DNA of 64,000 nt, from the NCBI RefSeq assembly GCF_030817495.1, contig NZ_JAUSZK010000001.1:2955001-3019000 (forward strand), written 5' to 3'. Source of the DNA: Streptomyces sp. V3I7. GTDB taxonomy: Bacteria; Actinomycetota; Actinomycetes; Streptomycetales; Streptomycetaceae. Position numbers and translations under genes: made by a program. The notes beneath the pieces are model-generated. The model did no database searches. It was not told the DNA's origin and saw only the letters and a program-made list of their open reading frames with translations. This document shows, in pieces, positions 52,314-60,839 of the stretch (within the stretch, counting starts at the first letter, position 1; each line of letters starts with the position of its first letter).

Positions 52314-53246
52314 TTACTGCACGTCGACGAAGTCGGGGTAGGAGGTGACCGCCGGGGTGGTCGAGGTGCCCGCGAAGGAGTAGCGGTAGTAACCGTCGTA
52401 GCCCGCGGTGGTCGTGGTCTTCAGGTAGCCGGTGGAGTCCGACGTGATGGTCTTCAGCGTGGTGTAGCTGGTGGTGCCCTGCTTCTTGTACTGGAGCTTC
52501 ACCGACTGCAGGGTGTAGCCCGCGTACGCGTGCTTGTCCCAGTTGGCGCGGGTGAGCTTGCCGGTGACCGTGATGGTCTTGCCCTTGCTCACCGGCTCCG
52601 GCGAGGCGTTGACCGTCAGCTTGGAGTAGCGCTGGAGCTTGGTGGTGGCGAGCCCGTCCTGGGTGGCGTAACCGACCTGGCTCCAGTCGGCGTCGGGGTC
52701 GTCCGGGTCCTGGCCGTTGTAGTCGACCGCCCAGCCGTCCGCCTTCCAGCTGGCGGCGTCCGCGTTGCTGAGCTCGTCGCTCGGGTAGATGTCGATCGTG
52801 CCCTTGCAGGTGGCGACGGTCGACGTGCTGTCGGTGCAGACCGGCCAGTCGTCACCGAACAGCATGTTGGACGGGTCGTCGTAGGAACCGCGGTAGATCT
52901 CGACGTCCATGTAGAAGTCGGGGTCGTTGACGTCGACGTCCGCCGGGTGCGTGACCGTGTAGGTCACCGGAACCGTCACCTGGTTGCTGATGCCCGCGAC
53001 GATCGGCTTGCCGCTGTTGATCTTCACGTTGGAGAACGTGAGGTCCATCTCGTACGGCTCGCCGTCCGCGGCGGTGGAGCCGGTGAACGCGGTCTTCGAC
53101 GAGGCGGCCTCGCGCGCGATCTGCGCGGTCTTGAGGATGTCGGCGCGGCTGGGCGAGGAGTCGCCGGCGGCCTGCGCGGCCGGAACGGCCAGGGCGGAGA
53201 GAGCCAGGGCGCCGGAGACGGCGGCCACGGTGGCACGAATGCGCAT
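52314..53246 (-). CDS. Secreted DUF5707-type protein, copy B
   Basis: 310 residues, paralogue of the preceding gene. The first 28 residues are the same signal peptide. A 34-residue insertion after it (DSSPSRADILKTAQIAREAA and following) is absent from copy A. The Cys pair is CTDSTSTVATC and the C-terminal third is almost collinear with copy A. Its DNA-level similarity, especially at the signal peptide and upstream region, indicates recent duplication with divergence in the middle. Secreted, no anchor, function unknown. Confidence 0.85.
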   Translation of the reverse strand: MRIRATVAAVSGALALSALAVPAAQAAGDSSPSRADILKTAQIAREAASSKTAFTGSTAADGEPYEMDLTFSNVKINSGKPIVAGISNQVTVPVTYTVTHPADVDVNDPDFYMDVEIYRGSYDDPSNMLFGDDWPVCTDSTSTVATCKGTIDIYPSDELSNADAASWKADGWAVDYNGQDPDDPDADWSQVGYATQDGLATTKLQRYSKLTVNASPEPVSKGKTITVTGKLTRANWDKHAYAGYTLQSVKLQYKKQGTTSYTTLKTITSDSTGYLKTTTTAGYDGYYRYSFAGTSTTPAVTSYPDFVDVQ

Positions 53247-53329
53247 GCATTCCCCCGATGGGAGAAGGGGCCCCGCGGCGGCGGTCGTTCCTCGCGGCTC
53301 GTCGGCGCCACGGGGCCCAAGTGATGGTG

Positions 53330-53343
53330 GAGTCTGTTGACTC
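53330..53343. promoter_or_regulatory. Duplicated upstream element GAGTC-TGTT-GACTC, copy B
   Basis: Same inverted repeat as copy A, 84 bp upstream of the copy B start. GATCAGATC and GGTTGTACG follow at the same spacing. Conservation of these 60 bp between two otherwise diverged upstream regions suggests a functional promoter or operator. Confidence 0.55.
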
Positions 53344-53427
53344 AGGTGATCAGATCTCCGACGGGAGTACTTGGTTGTACGGATGACAAAGATTTTGTGA
53401 GGGAATTATCGAGATCGGTACGGGGGT

Positions 53428-56400
53428 TCAGTCGAACCAGCGGTCCCGGGCCAGTTCCTCCGTGCGGGACGGGTCCTCCAGCAGCGCCGCGACCTCGAAC
53501 CGGCGCGGCCACTGACCGGCCGCCCAGGCCAGCCCCGCGGCGACGCCTTCGAGGGTCGAGGCGTGCAGCACCCCGTCGTCGGCCAGCCGCCAGTCGATCT
53601 CCACGCCGTCGACGACGAGTTCCTCGTGCTCGACGTAGCGGTCGGGCGTGCGCGGGCCGAGCAGCACCCGCACCGGCTCCGGTACGTCGTGCTCGGTGCC
53701 GTCGGAGTCCACCCGGCCGGTGACGGACTCGCTCAGCCGCCGCACCTGGAACAGCTCCGCCAACTCGGCGGCCCGGGCGGGCCGTACGGGCAGCAGCGGG
53801 ACGCCCTCGGTGAAGGGCAGCAGGTCGGGCGAGTCGACGACCACCGCGTCCGCCGCGTCGACGACCGTCACCCGCCCGTCGATCACCGCCCGCACCTCGT
53901 CCGGCAGGGTCACCTGTTCGGGGTCGACGTCGGCCAGCGCGCCGTACAGACCGTGCAGTTGGGCCGCGGTCACCGGGCGCTCGGGGTCGGCGAGCCGCTC
54001 CAGCAGTTCGGCGGCGCCGCCGGGCTCGTCGAGCAGCGCGGCGACGGAGGTCCGTACGCCGAGCGCGCGCAGCACCTGCTCGTCCTCGAAGCCGGTGGCG
54101 CCCGCCTCGTCGTACAGCCCGTGCAGCAGGGGGTCGCCGCCCGCGGCCAGCAGACCGGCGGGCCGGCGGCCGTCCAGGACGGGGTGCCCGCGCAGCCACC
54201 AGGCGGTGTACGGGCGTACGACCTCATGGGTGCCGTCGGGCAGCAGGATCCGCACCGGCTGGGTGAGCGCGTCGCGCAGCGGCGGCTGGGCGAGCAGGGC
54301 GAGGGCCTCGGGCCAGCGGTCGTCGTCGACGAGGTCGAGGTCGCGCACGGCGACGAGCTCGGTCGCGACCGGCGGTACGGGGCTGTCGGGGAAGCGGTCG
54401 AGAATGTCCTCGCACCACACGTCGACGGAGTCGAGCAGGCCCGCGTCGTCGGGCTCGGCGAAGTCGCCCTCGCGCGGCTCCAGTTCGTCCGGGTCGAGGA
54501 CGACGTCCGTGGCGCGGACGAGGGCGAAGTCGGCGAGGACGCCGCACGCGGCCAGCGGCTGCTCACCCCACCGCTCGGCCAACTCGGCGTCCACGGACGC
54601 CAGTTCGTCCTCGCGGATGACCCGGGCGAAGGGGCTGCCGGGCAGCACCAGCTCGCCGGCGGGGGCGAGTTCGCCGTCCTCGTCGGGCAGCGCGAGGGCG
54701 CCGAGCCAGGGCTCGTCACCGGGTTCGAGGCCGGCGTCGCGGACGAGGGAGAGGACGGTGTCGGCCAGTTCCTCGGCGTCCGGGGCGTCCTCCTCCCAGA
54801 GCGCCCCGCCCTCGTCGTCCAGGGAGGCGGCGACGGCGGCGCGCACCTGCGGCGTGGTGAGGACGGCTCGCGGGGTCGCGGGCAGCGCGCCGAGCTTCTC
54901 CAGCAGCGGGTGGGTGGCGTCGGGGTGCGCGACCTTCAGTCCGAGCCGGGCGAGGACCTCCGGGTCGAGGCCGGCGGAGTCCGGGGTGGGGAGCAGGACC
55001 TGGCGCGGGCCGATCGTCGTACGGCGGTCGGCCAGCGGCACGGGCAGGCCGGACAGCCGGTCCGGGTCCACGCCGGCGAGGCTGTCGTAGAGCCGCCACC
55101 ACCAGTCGGCGTCCTTCTCCAGCCCGGCCAGGCGGTCGATCGCGTCGGCGAGCGAGAGGCGGCCGACGCCGAGCGTGCGCAGTTCGGGGCGGCGTTCGAG
55201 ACCGGCCGGCAGGAGGGTGGGCAGCACCTCGGCGAGGACGCGGACGGTGTCGTGGCCGGCACCCTCGACGACCTCGGCGTCCCGCGGGCGCAGGGCCTCG
55301 GGCAGGTCGGCGTCGTGGCCCTCGGCCACCACGGCGGGCGGCAGGAAGGCGGTGCGCGGCAGCCGCTGGAGGATCGCCTGCCGCAGCGCCCCGTCGAGCT
55401 CGCCCTTGCCGAGCGGGCCCGGTACGAGGTCGATGATGCCGTCGGTCACCGGGCGCCAGTCGGCGAGGAGCCCGGCGTACGCGTCCGCCGCGCGCTGCAC
55501 CAGGAAGTCGGTGAGCGGGCCGGGGGCGGCGTGGCGGCGGGTGGAGTCGAGCGGGAAGGAGGCGATGAGCAGGGCGGGGATGCCAAGGGGCTCGTCGCTG
55601 GGGGTGGGGGCGTGGACGACGGGGGTGGTGCGCGGGCGGGCGGGGGTGCCGTCCGGGTCGGGCACCGCCCAGGTGACCGACCAGTGCGGGCGCAGCCGCT
55701 CCTCGAGCGGGCGGTCGGCGAGCAGGTCGGGGGTGAGCGGGCCGTGCGCGGTGGCCGTACGCCAGCGGGTCGTGCCGTCACGGGAGTCCGCTACGACGGT
55801 GAAGGCGCCGTCGGTGTGCCGGCGCAGCGTGCGGGGCTCCTCGCCGTTGATCTCGACGACCACTTCCTCCAGGCCGGGCAGGGCGAGGAGGAGGGCGTCG
55901 TCGACGGCGTGCAGGAGCCGTTCGGCGAGGTCGGTGGCGGCGGTGTCGCGCAGCGGGAGGATGACGACCGTGTCGTACGGGTCCGGGGCGGTGCCCTCGG
56001 CGGCGAACGGGAGACGGAGGAGGGGGACGTGCCCGTCGCGCCGTCGGACCTCGTCCCCCAGGCCCGGGCTGTGGCGGGCGGTCTCGGCGGCCAGTTCGCG
56101 GGCTTCGGCGAGGGACCAGCGGACGCCGCCGTGCCGGCCGACGACGGCGGGCTCGTCGGTGACGGCGAGGACGGCGGCGAAGCCGACGCCGAAGCGGCCG
56201 ACGGTGGCGTGGGGCTGCGGCTCGTGCTGCGGCTGCGGCTGGGTGTCGCGCTTCGCGGAGGCGCGGAGGGTGGAGAGCGACTCGACGCCGACGGCGTCCA
56301 GCGGGGCGCCGGTGTTGGCGGCGAACAGGACGCCGTCGCGGAGGGTGAGGCGCAGCCGGCCGGGGACATGGGCGCGGGCGGCGGCGTCGGCGGCGTTCTG

Positions 56401-56577
56401 GGCGAGCTCCACGACGAGGCGGTCGCGGTAGCCGCCGAGGACCAGGTCCTCCTCGGCGTTGGCGTCCTCGCGGAAGCGGGCGGGGCTGGTGGCCCAGGCG
56501 TCGAGGACCCCGCGACGCAGACGTGCCGTTCCGAAGGGGTCGGCTCCTTCGGCCGCGGGCCGCACGAACTTGCTCAC
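53428..56577 (-). CDS. Large Hsp90/sacsin-fold ATPase-like protein
   Basis: 1,049 residues. The N-terminal domain (about 35-210) has the GHKL/Hsp90 nucleotide-binding motifs VVELAQNAADAAAR (N box) and VGRFGVGFAAVLAV (glycine box), as in sacsin-type ATPases. The long remainder is Leu/Asp/Glu-rich, with no membrane helix and few recognisable domains, though duplicated segments around LPVPLADRRTT and LALPDEDGELAPAG suggest repeats. Members are annotated as molecular chaperone Hsp90-like; client and role are unknown. GTG 56577 is preceded by AAGAGG; an in-frame GTG lies two codons upstream. The adjacent upstream region is a 1-kb repeat array. Confidence 0.85.
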   Translation of the reverse strand: MSKFVRPAAEGADPFGTARLRRGVLDAWATSPARFREDANAEEDLVLGGYRDRLVVELAQNAADAAARAHVPGRLRLTLRDGVLFAANTGAPLDAVGVESLSTLRASAKRDTQPQPQHEPQPHATVGRFGVGFAAVLAVTDEPAVVGRHGGVRWSLAEARELAAETARHSPGLGDEVRRRDGHVPLLRLPFAAEGTAPDPYDTVVILPLRDTAATDLAERLLHAVDDALLLALPGLEEVVVEINGEEPRTLRRHTDGAFTVVADSRDGTTRWRTATAHGPLTPDLLADRPLEERLRPHWSVTWAVPDPDGTPARPRTTPVVHAPTPSDEPLGIPALLIASFPLDSTRRHAAPGPLTDFLVQRAADAYAGLLADWRPVTDGIIDLVPGPLGKGELDGALRQAILQRLPRTAFLPPAVVAEGHDADLPEALRPRDAEVVEGAGHDTVRVLAEVLPTLLPAGLERRPELRTLGVGRLSLADAIDRLAGLEKDADWWWRLYDSLAGVDPDRLSGLPVPLADRRTTIGPRQVLLPTPDSAGLDPEVLARLGLKVAHPDATHPLLEKLGALPATPRAVLTTPQVRAAVAASLDDEGGALWEEDAPDAEELADTVLSLVRDAGLEPGDEPWLGALALPDEDGELAPAGELVLPGSPFARVIREDELASVDAELAERWGEQPLAACGVLADFALVRATDVVLDPDELEPREGDFAEPDDAGLLDSVDVWCEDILDRFPDSPVPPVATELVAVRDLDLVDDDRWPEALALLAQPPLRDALTQPVRILLPDGTHEVVRPYTAWWLRGHPVLDGRRPAGLLAAGGDPLLHGLYDEAGATGFEDEQVLRALGVRTSVAALLDEPGGAAELLERLADPERPVTAAQLHGLYGALADVDPEQVTLPDEVRAVIDGRVTVVDAADAVVVDSPDLLPFTEGVPLLPVRPARAAELAELFQVRRLSESVTGRVDSDGTEHDVPEPVRVLLGPRTPDRYVEHEELVVDGVEIDWRLADDGVLHASTLEGVAAGLAWAAGQWPRRFEVAALLEDPSRTEELARDRWFD

Positions 56578-57571
56578 GTTCACCTCTTCATGGTCGCGTG
56601 TCGATGACCGTACCGTGCCACTGCGCTCGGCCCACCCACCCGGCCGGTCGGCCGTGCGGTGCCCCCCTGGGGCTGCGCCCCAGACCCCGGACCTTTCTTG
56701 CCCACCCACCCGACTCGGCCGGCTGAACAGGAACCACCCCAGGGCTCGGCCCCAGACCCCGCCTCGCCTCGCCCACCCACGACTCGGTTGGCTCGGCAGG
56801 AACCCTCCCGGGGCTCCGCCCCCTGCACCGCGCCCCTGGGGGCTTGCCCGACTCGGTGACTGAACGCGAACCCCTCGGTACCCCTGCGGGTTGGGGCGCT
56901 CGACTCGGTTGGCCGGATGGGGGACCTTCCCGGGGCTTCGCCTCCAGCACCCGCCGGGATCCCAGGACTCCGCATCCAACAGCCCTGCGGGGTGGGTGCC
57001 CACGGTTGGCCGATGCGAACCGCCCCGCGGGCCCCGTCCCGAACCTCGGCGGAGGCCCTGCCTCGAACGCCTGTGCGGGATGGGTGACCACGCTTGGCCG
57101 GATGCGAACCCCCAGGGCTCCGCCCCCGATCCCTGCGAGGGCTCCGCCCCCTCACCTGCGGGATGAGCCCCAACTCGGTCAGCCGGGTGCAATCCGCCCG
57201 GGCCTCGCCCCTACCCCGGCGCAGGCCCCACCCCCAGCGCCCTCTAACGGGATGGGTGCCCGATTCGGTTGACCGGATGGGAACCCTCCCGGGCTCCGCC
57301 CCGAACGCCCCCACCCTGCGGGGCAGGCCGCCCGCCTCAGTCAGCCGGATGCAAACCCCCAGGGCTCCGCCCCCTGCACCCCGAGGCGTGGGTTGCTCGC
57401 CTCGGTTCACCCACCCCCCGGCTGCCGACAGAGCGGGCGTCACCCACCCCCCTCCAGCCCGTCCGGCGTTTGAGGACGAGGCCGTTCAGGCCGATGGGCG
57501 GGGGCTGAGGGCGGCAGCCCCGGGGGGTAGGGGGGCCAAGCCGCACAAGTAACCGCTCAGCCCGCGGAGCG
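56578..57571. repeat. About 1 kb non-coding region of degenerate 50-100 bp repeats
   Basis: No gene can be supported. From 56711 to 57420 about ten degenerate units recur. Each starts like GACTCGGTTGGCCGGATG, continues with GGAACCCTCCC and then a GGGGCTCCGCCCC hairpin, with spacers of varying length. Units begin near 56711, 56781, 56850, 56902, 57003, 57091, 57174, 57263, 57336 and 57400. Both strands show long meaningless open frames because of base composition. It lies between the divergent-to-tandem Hsp90-like and DUF3027 genes and must include the Hsp90-like promoter at its left end. Confidence 0.75.
57452..57536. repeat. Dispersed Streptomyces repeat of the GTCCGGCGTTTGAGGACGAG type
   Basis: The block starts CCAGCCCGTCCGGCGTTTGA and continues with hairpins GGCC-gttca-GGCC and GGGGCT-gagggcggc-AGCCCC. 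I recall this sequence as one of the commonest intergenic repeats in Streptomyces genomes. It closes the repeat array and lies 36 bp from the DUF3027 stop codon, so it may terminate that gene. Confidence 0.7.
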
Positions 57572-58498
57572 CTACGCGTGGCCCAGTTCCGCCGTGTCGT
57601 CGTCGCTCGTCGTCGGTACCGAGCCCGAGTCCTGGGACGGGCGGAGGGGGAAGGGGTCGAGCCTGGTCTCGTCGATGACCGGGGCCGGGGGCTGGGGCGG
57701 CTTGGGCATGACGGCGGCCTCGGAGTGGGCGCCGCAGCCGTAGGCGAGGGAGACCACGCGGCCGTCCGCCGGGGAGAACTCGTTGGCGCAGATGCCGAAG
57801 GCCTGGCCGATGGAGCCGCCGAGGGGGACCAGGAAGGCGCAGCTCACGCAGGGCGCGGGGGCCGCCTGGGCCATGGGCGTCGTGGGGCCGAACGCGTCCT
57901 CCCAGCGGTCGGCGGCGATGCGCAGGCCGTAGCGGGACAGGACCCGGGCCCGGCGCATGCCGAGTTCCTCCGCCACCGACGCGATCGAGCCGCGGGCCGG
58001 CAGCGCCGGGAGCGTGGCCGGGGCACCCGGCGTGACCTCGGCGTCCTCCGCCTCCGCCAGCTCGGTCATCTCGCGCGACACCACGGCGTTCGGCGGCGGC
58101 TCGTCCTCGCCGGTGTAGCCGGGCTCCAGGCGCAGGTCCTCCGCCTGGGTGGGCAGCAGGTCGCCGGGGCCGAGGTCGCCGGGGCGCAGACGCTCGCTCC
58201 ACGGCACCCATTCGGGGGCGAGGAGGGCGTCGGGGCCGGGCAGCAGGACGACCTCGTCGAGCGTCACGATCTTCGCGCGGGAGGCGCGGGTGACCGTCAC
58301 GGCCCAGCGCCAGCCCCGGTAGCCGAACTCCTTGCACGCGAAGAAGTGCGTGACGACACGGTCGCCCTCCGCCACCGTGCCGATGTGCTCGCCGACGACG
58401 CCGGGCGCGGCGGCCTCCTCTGCCGCGGCGCGGGCGAGGTCAACCGCCTCGGCGCACAGGCGGTCGGGGGTGCGGCTTCGCGTTGTCGCTGCGCTCAC
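57572..58498 (-). CDS. DUF3027 family protein
   Basis: 308 residues, an actinobacterial family of unknown function. The N-terminal half (about 5-150) is an alpha/beta domain (VTHFFACKEFGYRGWRWAVTVT). The C-terminal part carries a likely zinc site: APCVSCAFL, FGICANEFSP and YGCGAHSEA. The tail is acidic and Pro-rich. No membrane segment. Start GTG 58498 has a weak GGAGAGAAG site; the frame is open upstream without conservation. The repeat array lies at its 3' side. Confidence 0.85.
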   Translation of the reverse strand: MSAATTRSRTPDRLCAEAVDLARAAAEEAAAPGVVGEHIGTVAEGDRVVTHFFACKEFGYRGWRWAVTVTRASRAKIVTLDEVVLLPGPDALLAPEWVPWSERLRPGDLGPGDLLPTQAEDLRLEPGYTGEDEPPPNAVVSREMTELAEAEDAEVTPGAPATLPALPARGSIASVAEELGMRRARVLSRYGLRIAADRWEDAFGPTTPMAQAAPAPCVSCAFLVPLGGSIGQAFGICANEFSPADGRVVSLAYGCGAHSEAAVMPKPPQPPAPVIDETRLDPFPLRPSQDSGSVPTTSDDDTAELGHA

Positions 58499-58871
58499 AG
58501 GTATCGCTTCTCTCCTACGCCGTCTCACGAGTGCGCCCCTGTGACGAGGACGAGGCGGACGGAGCGGACCTGAGGGCCGCGTCGACGTCCGCACCCGATC
58601 GCGCTCGGGCGCACCTACGCCATCCATTCTGCGGGATGGCCGAGAGGCGCGCGGCCGAGAACGTTCGCCACGGCGCGCTACGCACGCTACCTGTTCACCG
58701 GCGTTCGGCCTACACCGACGGGTCGGTTCGCCGCAGTGCGGTGATCTTTTCTCACTGCCCGTGACGGTGCACCGCACACCGAAAGCCACCCGGTTCCGCC
58801 CGCTTCGCACCCTCGCCGGGCCCGACTCGCTCCCCCGCAAACCGCACTAGGCACAGGTATCTCGGGGCACT
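58499..58871. other. Divergent region between DUF3027 and MFS genes
   Basis: 373 bp without a supportable gene. GTGCGCCC (58531-58538) and GGGCGCAC (58607-58614) form inverted arms 68 bases apart. Promoters for both flanking genes must lie here; none stands out. Confidence 0.45.
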
Positions 58872-60305
58872 ATGAACGTCGTGGCAGCCGCGAGGTCGCC
58901 CCTGCGTGCCGCCGGCGGCGGTGCGGGCAGGGTGAACAGGCGAGGTGGCGGTGCGGGCCGCGTTGGCGGTGCCGTCCGTGCGGTGGGGCGTGCCCTGCAC
59001 CTTCCGCTCACCGGCACGGCCCGCGGGATCCGCAAGGCCACGCACGCGCACGGCGCCGGGGAGTCGGGGCTCGGCAAGCTGATCGAGCTGCACGCCGTCA
59101 ACGGCGCCGGCGACGTCATGATCACCGTCGCGCTCGCCTCCACGGTGTTCTTCTCGGTGCCGACGGACGAGGCGCGCGGCCGTGTCGCGCTCTACCTCGC
59201 CATCACCATGGCGCCGTTCACCGTCCTCGCCCCCGTGATCGGCCCCCTGCTCGACCGGCTGCCGCACGGCCGGCGCGCCGCGATGGCCGGCGCCATGCTC
59301 GCCCGCGCGCTGCTCGCGCTGATCATCTCGGGCGCGGTGGCGAGCGGCGGCCTGGAGCTGTACCCGGCCGCGCTCGGCGTGCTCGTCGCCTCCAAGGCGT
59401 ACGGGGTGGTCCGTAGCGCCGTCGTGCCCCGGCTGCTGCCGCCCCGGTTCTCCCTCGTCAAGGCGAACTCCCGGGTCACGCTGGGCGGACTGCTCGCCAC
59501 GGGCATCGCCGCGCCCGCCGCCGCGGGGCTCCAGGCCGTCGGCCCCCGCTGGCCGCTCTACGGCGCCTTCGTCATCTTCGTCGGCGGTACGGTCCTGTCC
59601 TTCTCCCTGCCGCCGAAGGTCGACTCCGCCAAGGGCGAGGACACCGCGCTGCTCGCCGCCGACGAGCAGCATCTGCACGGGCCGCAGCGCAGGGCGCCGA
59701 AGCGTCCGGGGCTGCGGACCGTCGGGACGGCCGTCACCCACGCGCTCGGCGCCAACGCCGCCCTGCGCTGCCTGTCCGGGTTCCTGATCTTCTTCCTCGC
59801 GTTCCTGCTGCGCGAGCACCCGCTCGCCGGCCAGAGCGCGGCGCTCTCCCTCGGGATCGTGATCGCCGCGGCCGGCACGGGCAACGCGCTGGGCACCGCG
59901 GTCGGGGCGTGGCTGCGCTCGCGGGCTCCGGAGATCATCATCGTGACCGTGGTCGCGGTGGCGCTGGGCACGGCGGTCCTCGCGGCGGTGTTCTTCGGGG
60001 CGTTCCTCGTGGCGTGCCTGGCCGCGGTCGCCGGGTTCGCGCAGGCGCTGGCCAAGCTGTCCCTGGACGCGCTGATCCAGCGGGACGTGCCGGAGCAGGT
60101 CCGTACGTCGGCGTTCGCGCGCTCCGAGACGCTGCTGCAGATGGCGTGGGTCTTCGGCGGCGCCATCGGCATCGTGATGCCGCTGATCGGCCCGCTGGGG
60201 CTGGCGGTGGCCGCCGCGATCGTCGCCGCCGGCTGGCTGACCACCCTGCGCGGGCTGCTGAGTTCCGCCCGGCACGGCGGCCCGGCCCGGCCGCGAGTGG
60301 CGTAA
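58872..60305 (+). CDS. MFS transporter
   Basis: 477 residues. A basic Gly/Arg-rich head (1-60) precedes twelve membrane helices beginning near LIELHAVNGAGDVMITVALA. An MFS loop signature appears in IGPLLDRLPHGRRAAMAGAML (residues ~120-140). It may export a small molecule through the cell membrane. Start ATG 58872 is uncertain because the head is long; no ribosome site is clear. The DUF2771 lipoprotein gene follows after 63 bp. Confidence 0.85.
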   Translation: MNVVAAARSPLRAAGGGAGRVNRRGGGAGRVGGAVRAVGRALHLPLTGTARGIRKATHAHGAGESGLGKLIELHAVNGAGDVMITVALASTVFFSVPTDEARGRVALYLAITMAPFTVLAPVIGPLLDRLPHGRRAAMAGAMLARALLALIISGAVASGGLELYPAALGVLVASKAYGVVRSAVVPRLLPPRFSLVKANSRVTLGGLLATGIAAPAAAGLQAVGPRWPLYGAFVIFVGGTVLSFSLPPKVDSAKGEDTALLAADEQHLHGPQRRAPKRPGLRTVGTAVTHALGANAALRCLSGFLIFFLAFLLREHPLAGQSAALSLGIVIAAAGTGNALGTAVGAWLRSRAPEIIIVTVVAVALGTAVLAAVFFGAFLVACLAAVAGFAQALAKLSLDALIQRDVPEQVRTSAFARSETLLQMAWVFGGAIGIVMPLIGPLGLAVAAAIVAAGWLTTLRGLLSSARHGGPARPRVA

Positions 60306-60368
60306 CGAACCGGGCACGTCTCACCCCACCTGGAGGGCGTGCCGAAGGCGCCCGATAGCCTTCGCCCC

Positions 60369-60839
60369 ATGACCTTGCGATCCGCACCGCGACGCCGCCG
60401 CGCCGTCGCCGCCGCCGGCGCCGTTTCCGCCGGACTGCTCGTCCTTTCGGCCTGCGACCAGCCGACGCCGATCTCGACGATCACCGTCGGCTCGAGTTCG
60501 GTCAACTCCGAGGCCACCTGCTACGACGACGGCGCCGACCTCAAGACGGCCGACCTCGCGAAGTGCCTGAAGAGCACCGACCTCGCCTCCATCAAGGTGG
60601 ACCCGGACGAGACCGTGCGCTTCGGCGTCGACCCGGCGATCGCGGACAGCGGCTGGACCATCCTGATGAACGGTCAGCCGCTCACCGACTCCAGCAAGAA
60701 GACGTACCGCACCATCCCGGGCAGCGTGTTCTTCAACGCCCAGTACGGCGCGCAGGGCAACACCACCACGGTCTCCATCAAGGAGGGCGAGAAGACCGTC
60801 AAGGGTCTGTGGTCCTTCAAGTTCGAGAAGGATGCCTGA
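60369..60839 (+). CDS. DUF2771 family lipoprotein
   Basis: 156 residues. Lipobox LSAC with Cys29 after a twin-basic n-region (RSAPRRRRAVAAAG). The mature part has one Cys pair (ATCYDDG and AKCLKS) and the family stretch VDPDETVRFGVDPAIADSGW. It is anchored outside the membrane; function unknown. Its stop overlaps the ATG of mqnB by 8 bp, so co-translation is likely. Confidence 0.85.
   Translation: MTLRSAPRRRRAVAAAGAVSAGLLVLSACDQPTPISTITVGSSSVNSEATCYDDGADLKTADLAKCLKSTDLASIKVDPDETVRFGVDPAIADSGWTILMNGQPLTDSSKKTYRTIPGSVFFNAQYGAQGNTTTVSIKEGEKTVKGLWSFKFEKDA

Noticed and set aside
53563..56607. Plus-strand open frame of about 1,000 codons opposite the Hsp90-like gene
   Set aside because: The opposite strand has clear GHKL motifs and good codon pattern; this frame has none and is Gly/Val/Arg-rich shadow.
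56844..57552. Several 100-290 codon open frames on both strands in the repeat array
   Set aside because: All are made of the same degenerate repeat and have no conserved domain or ribosome site.
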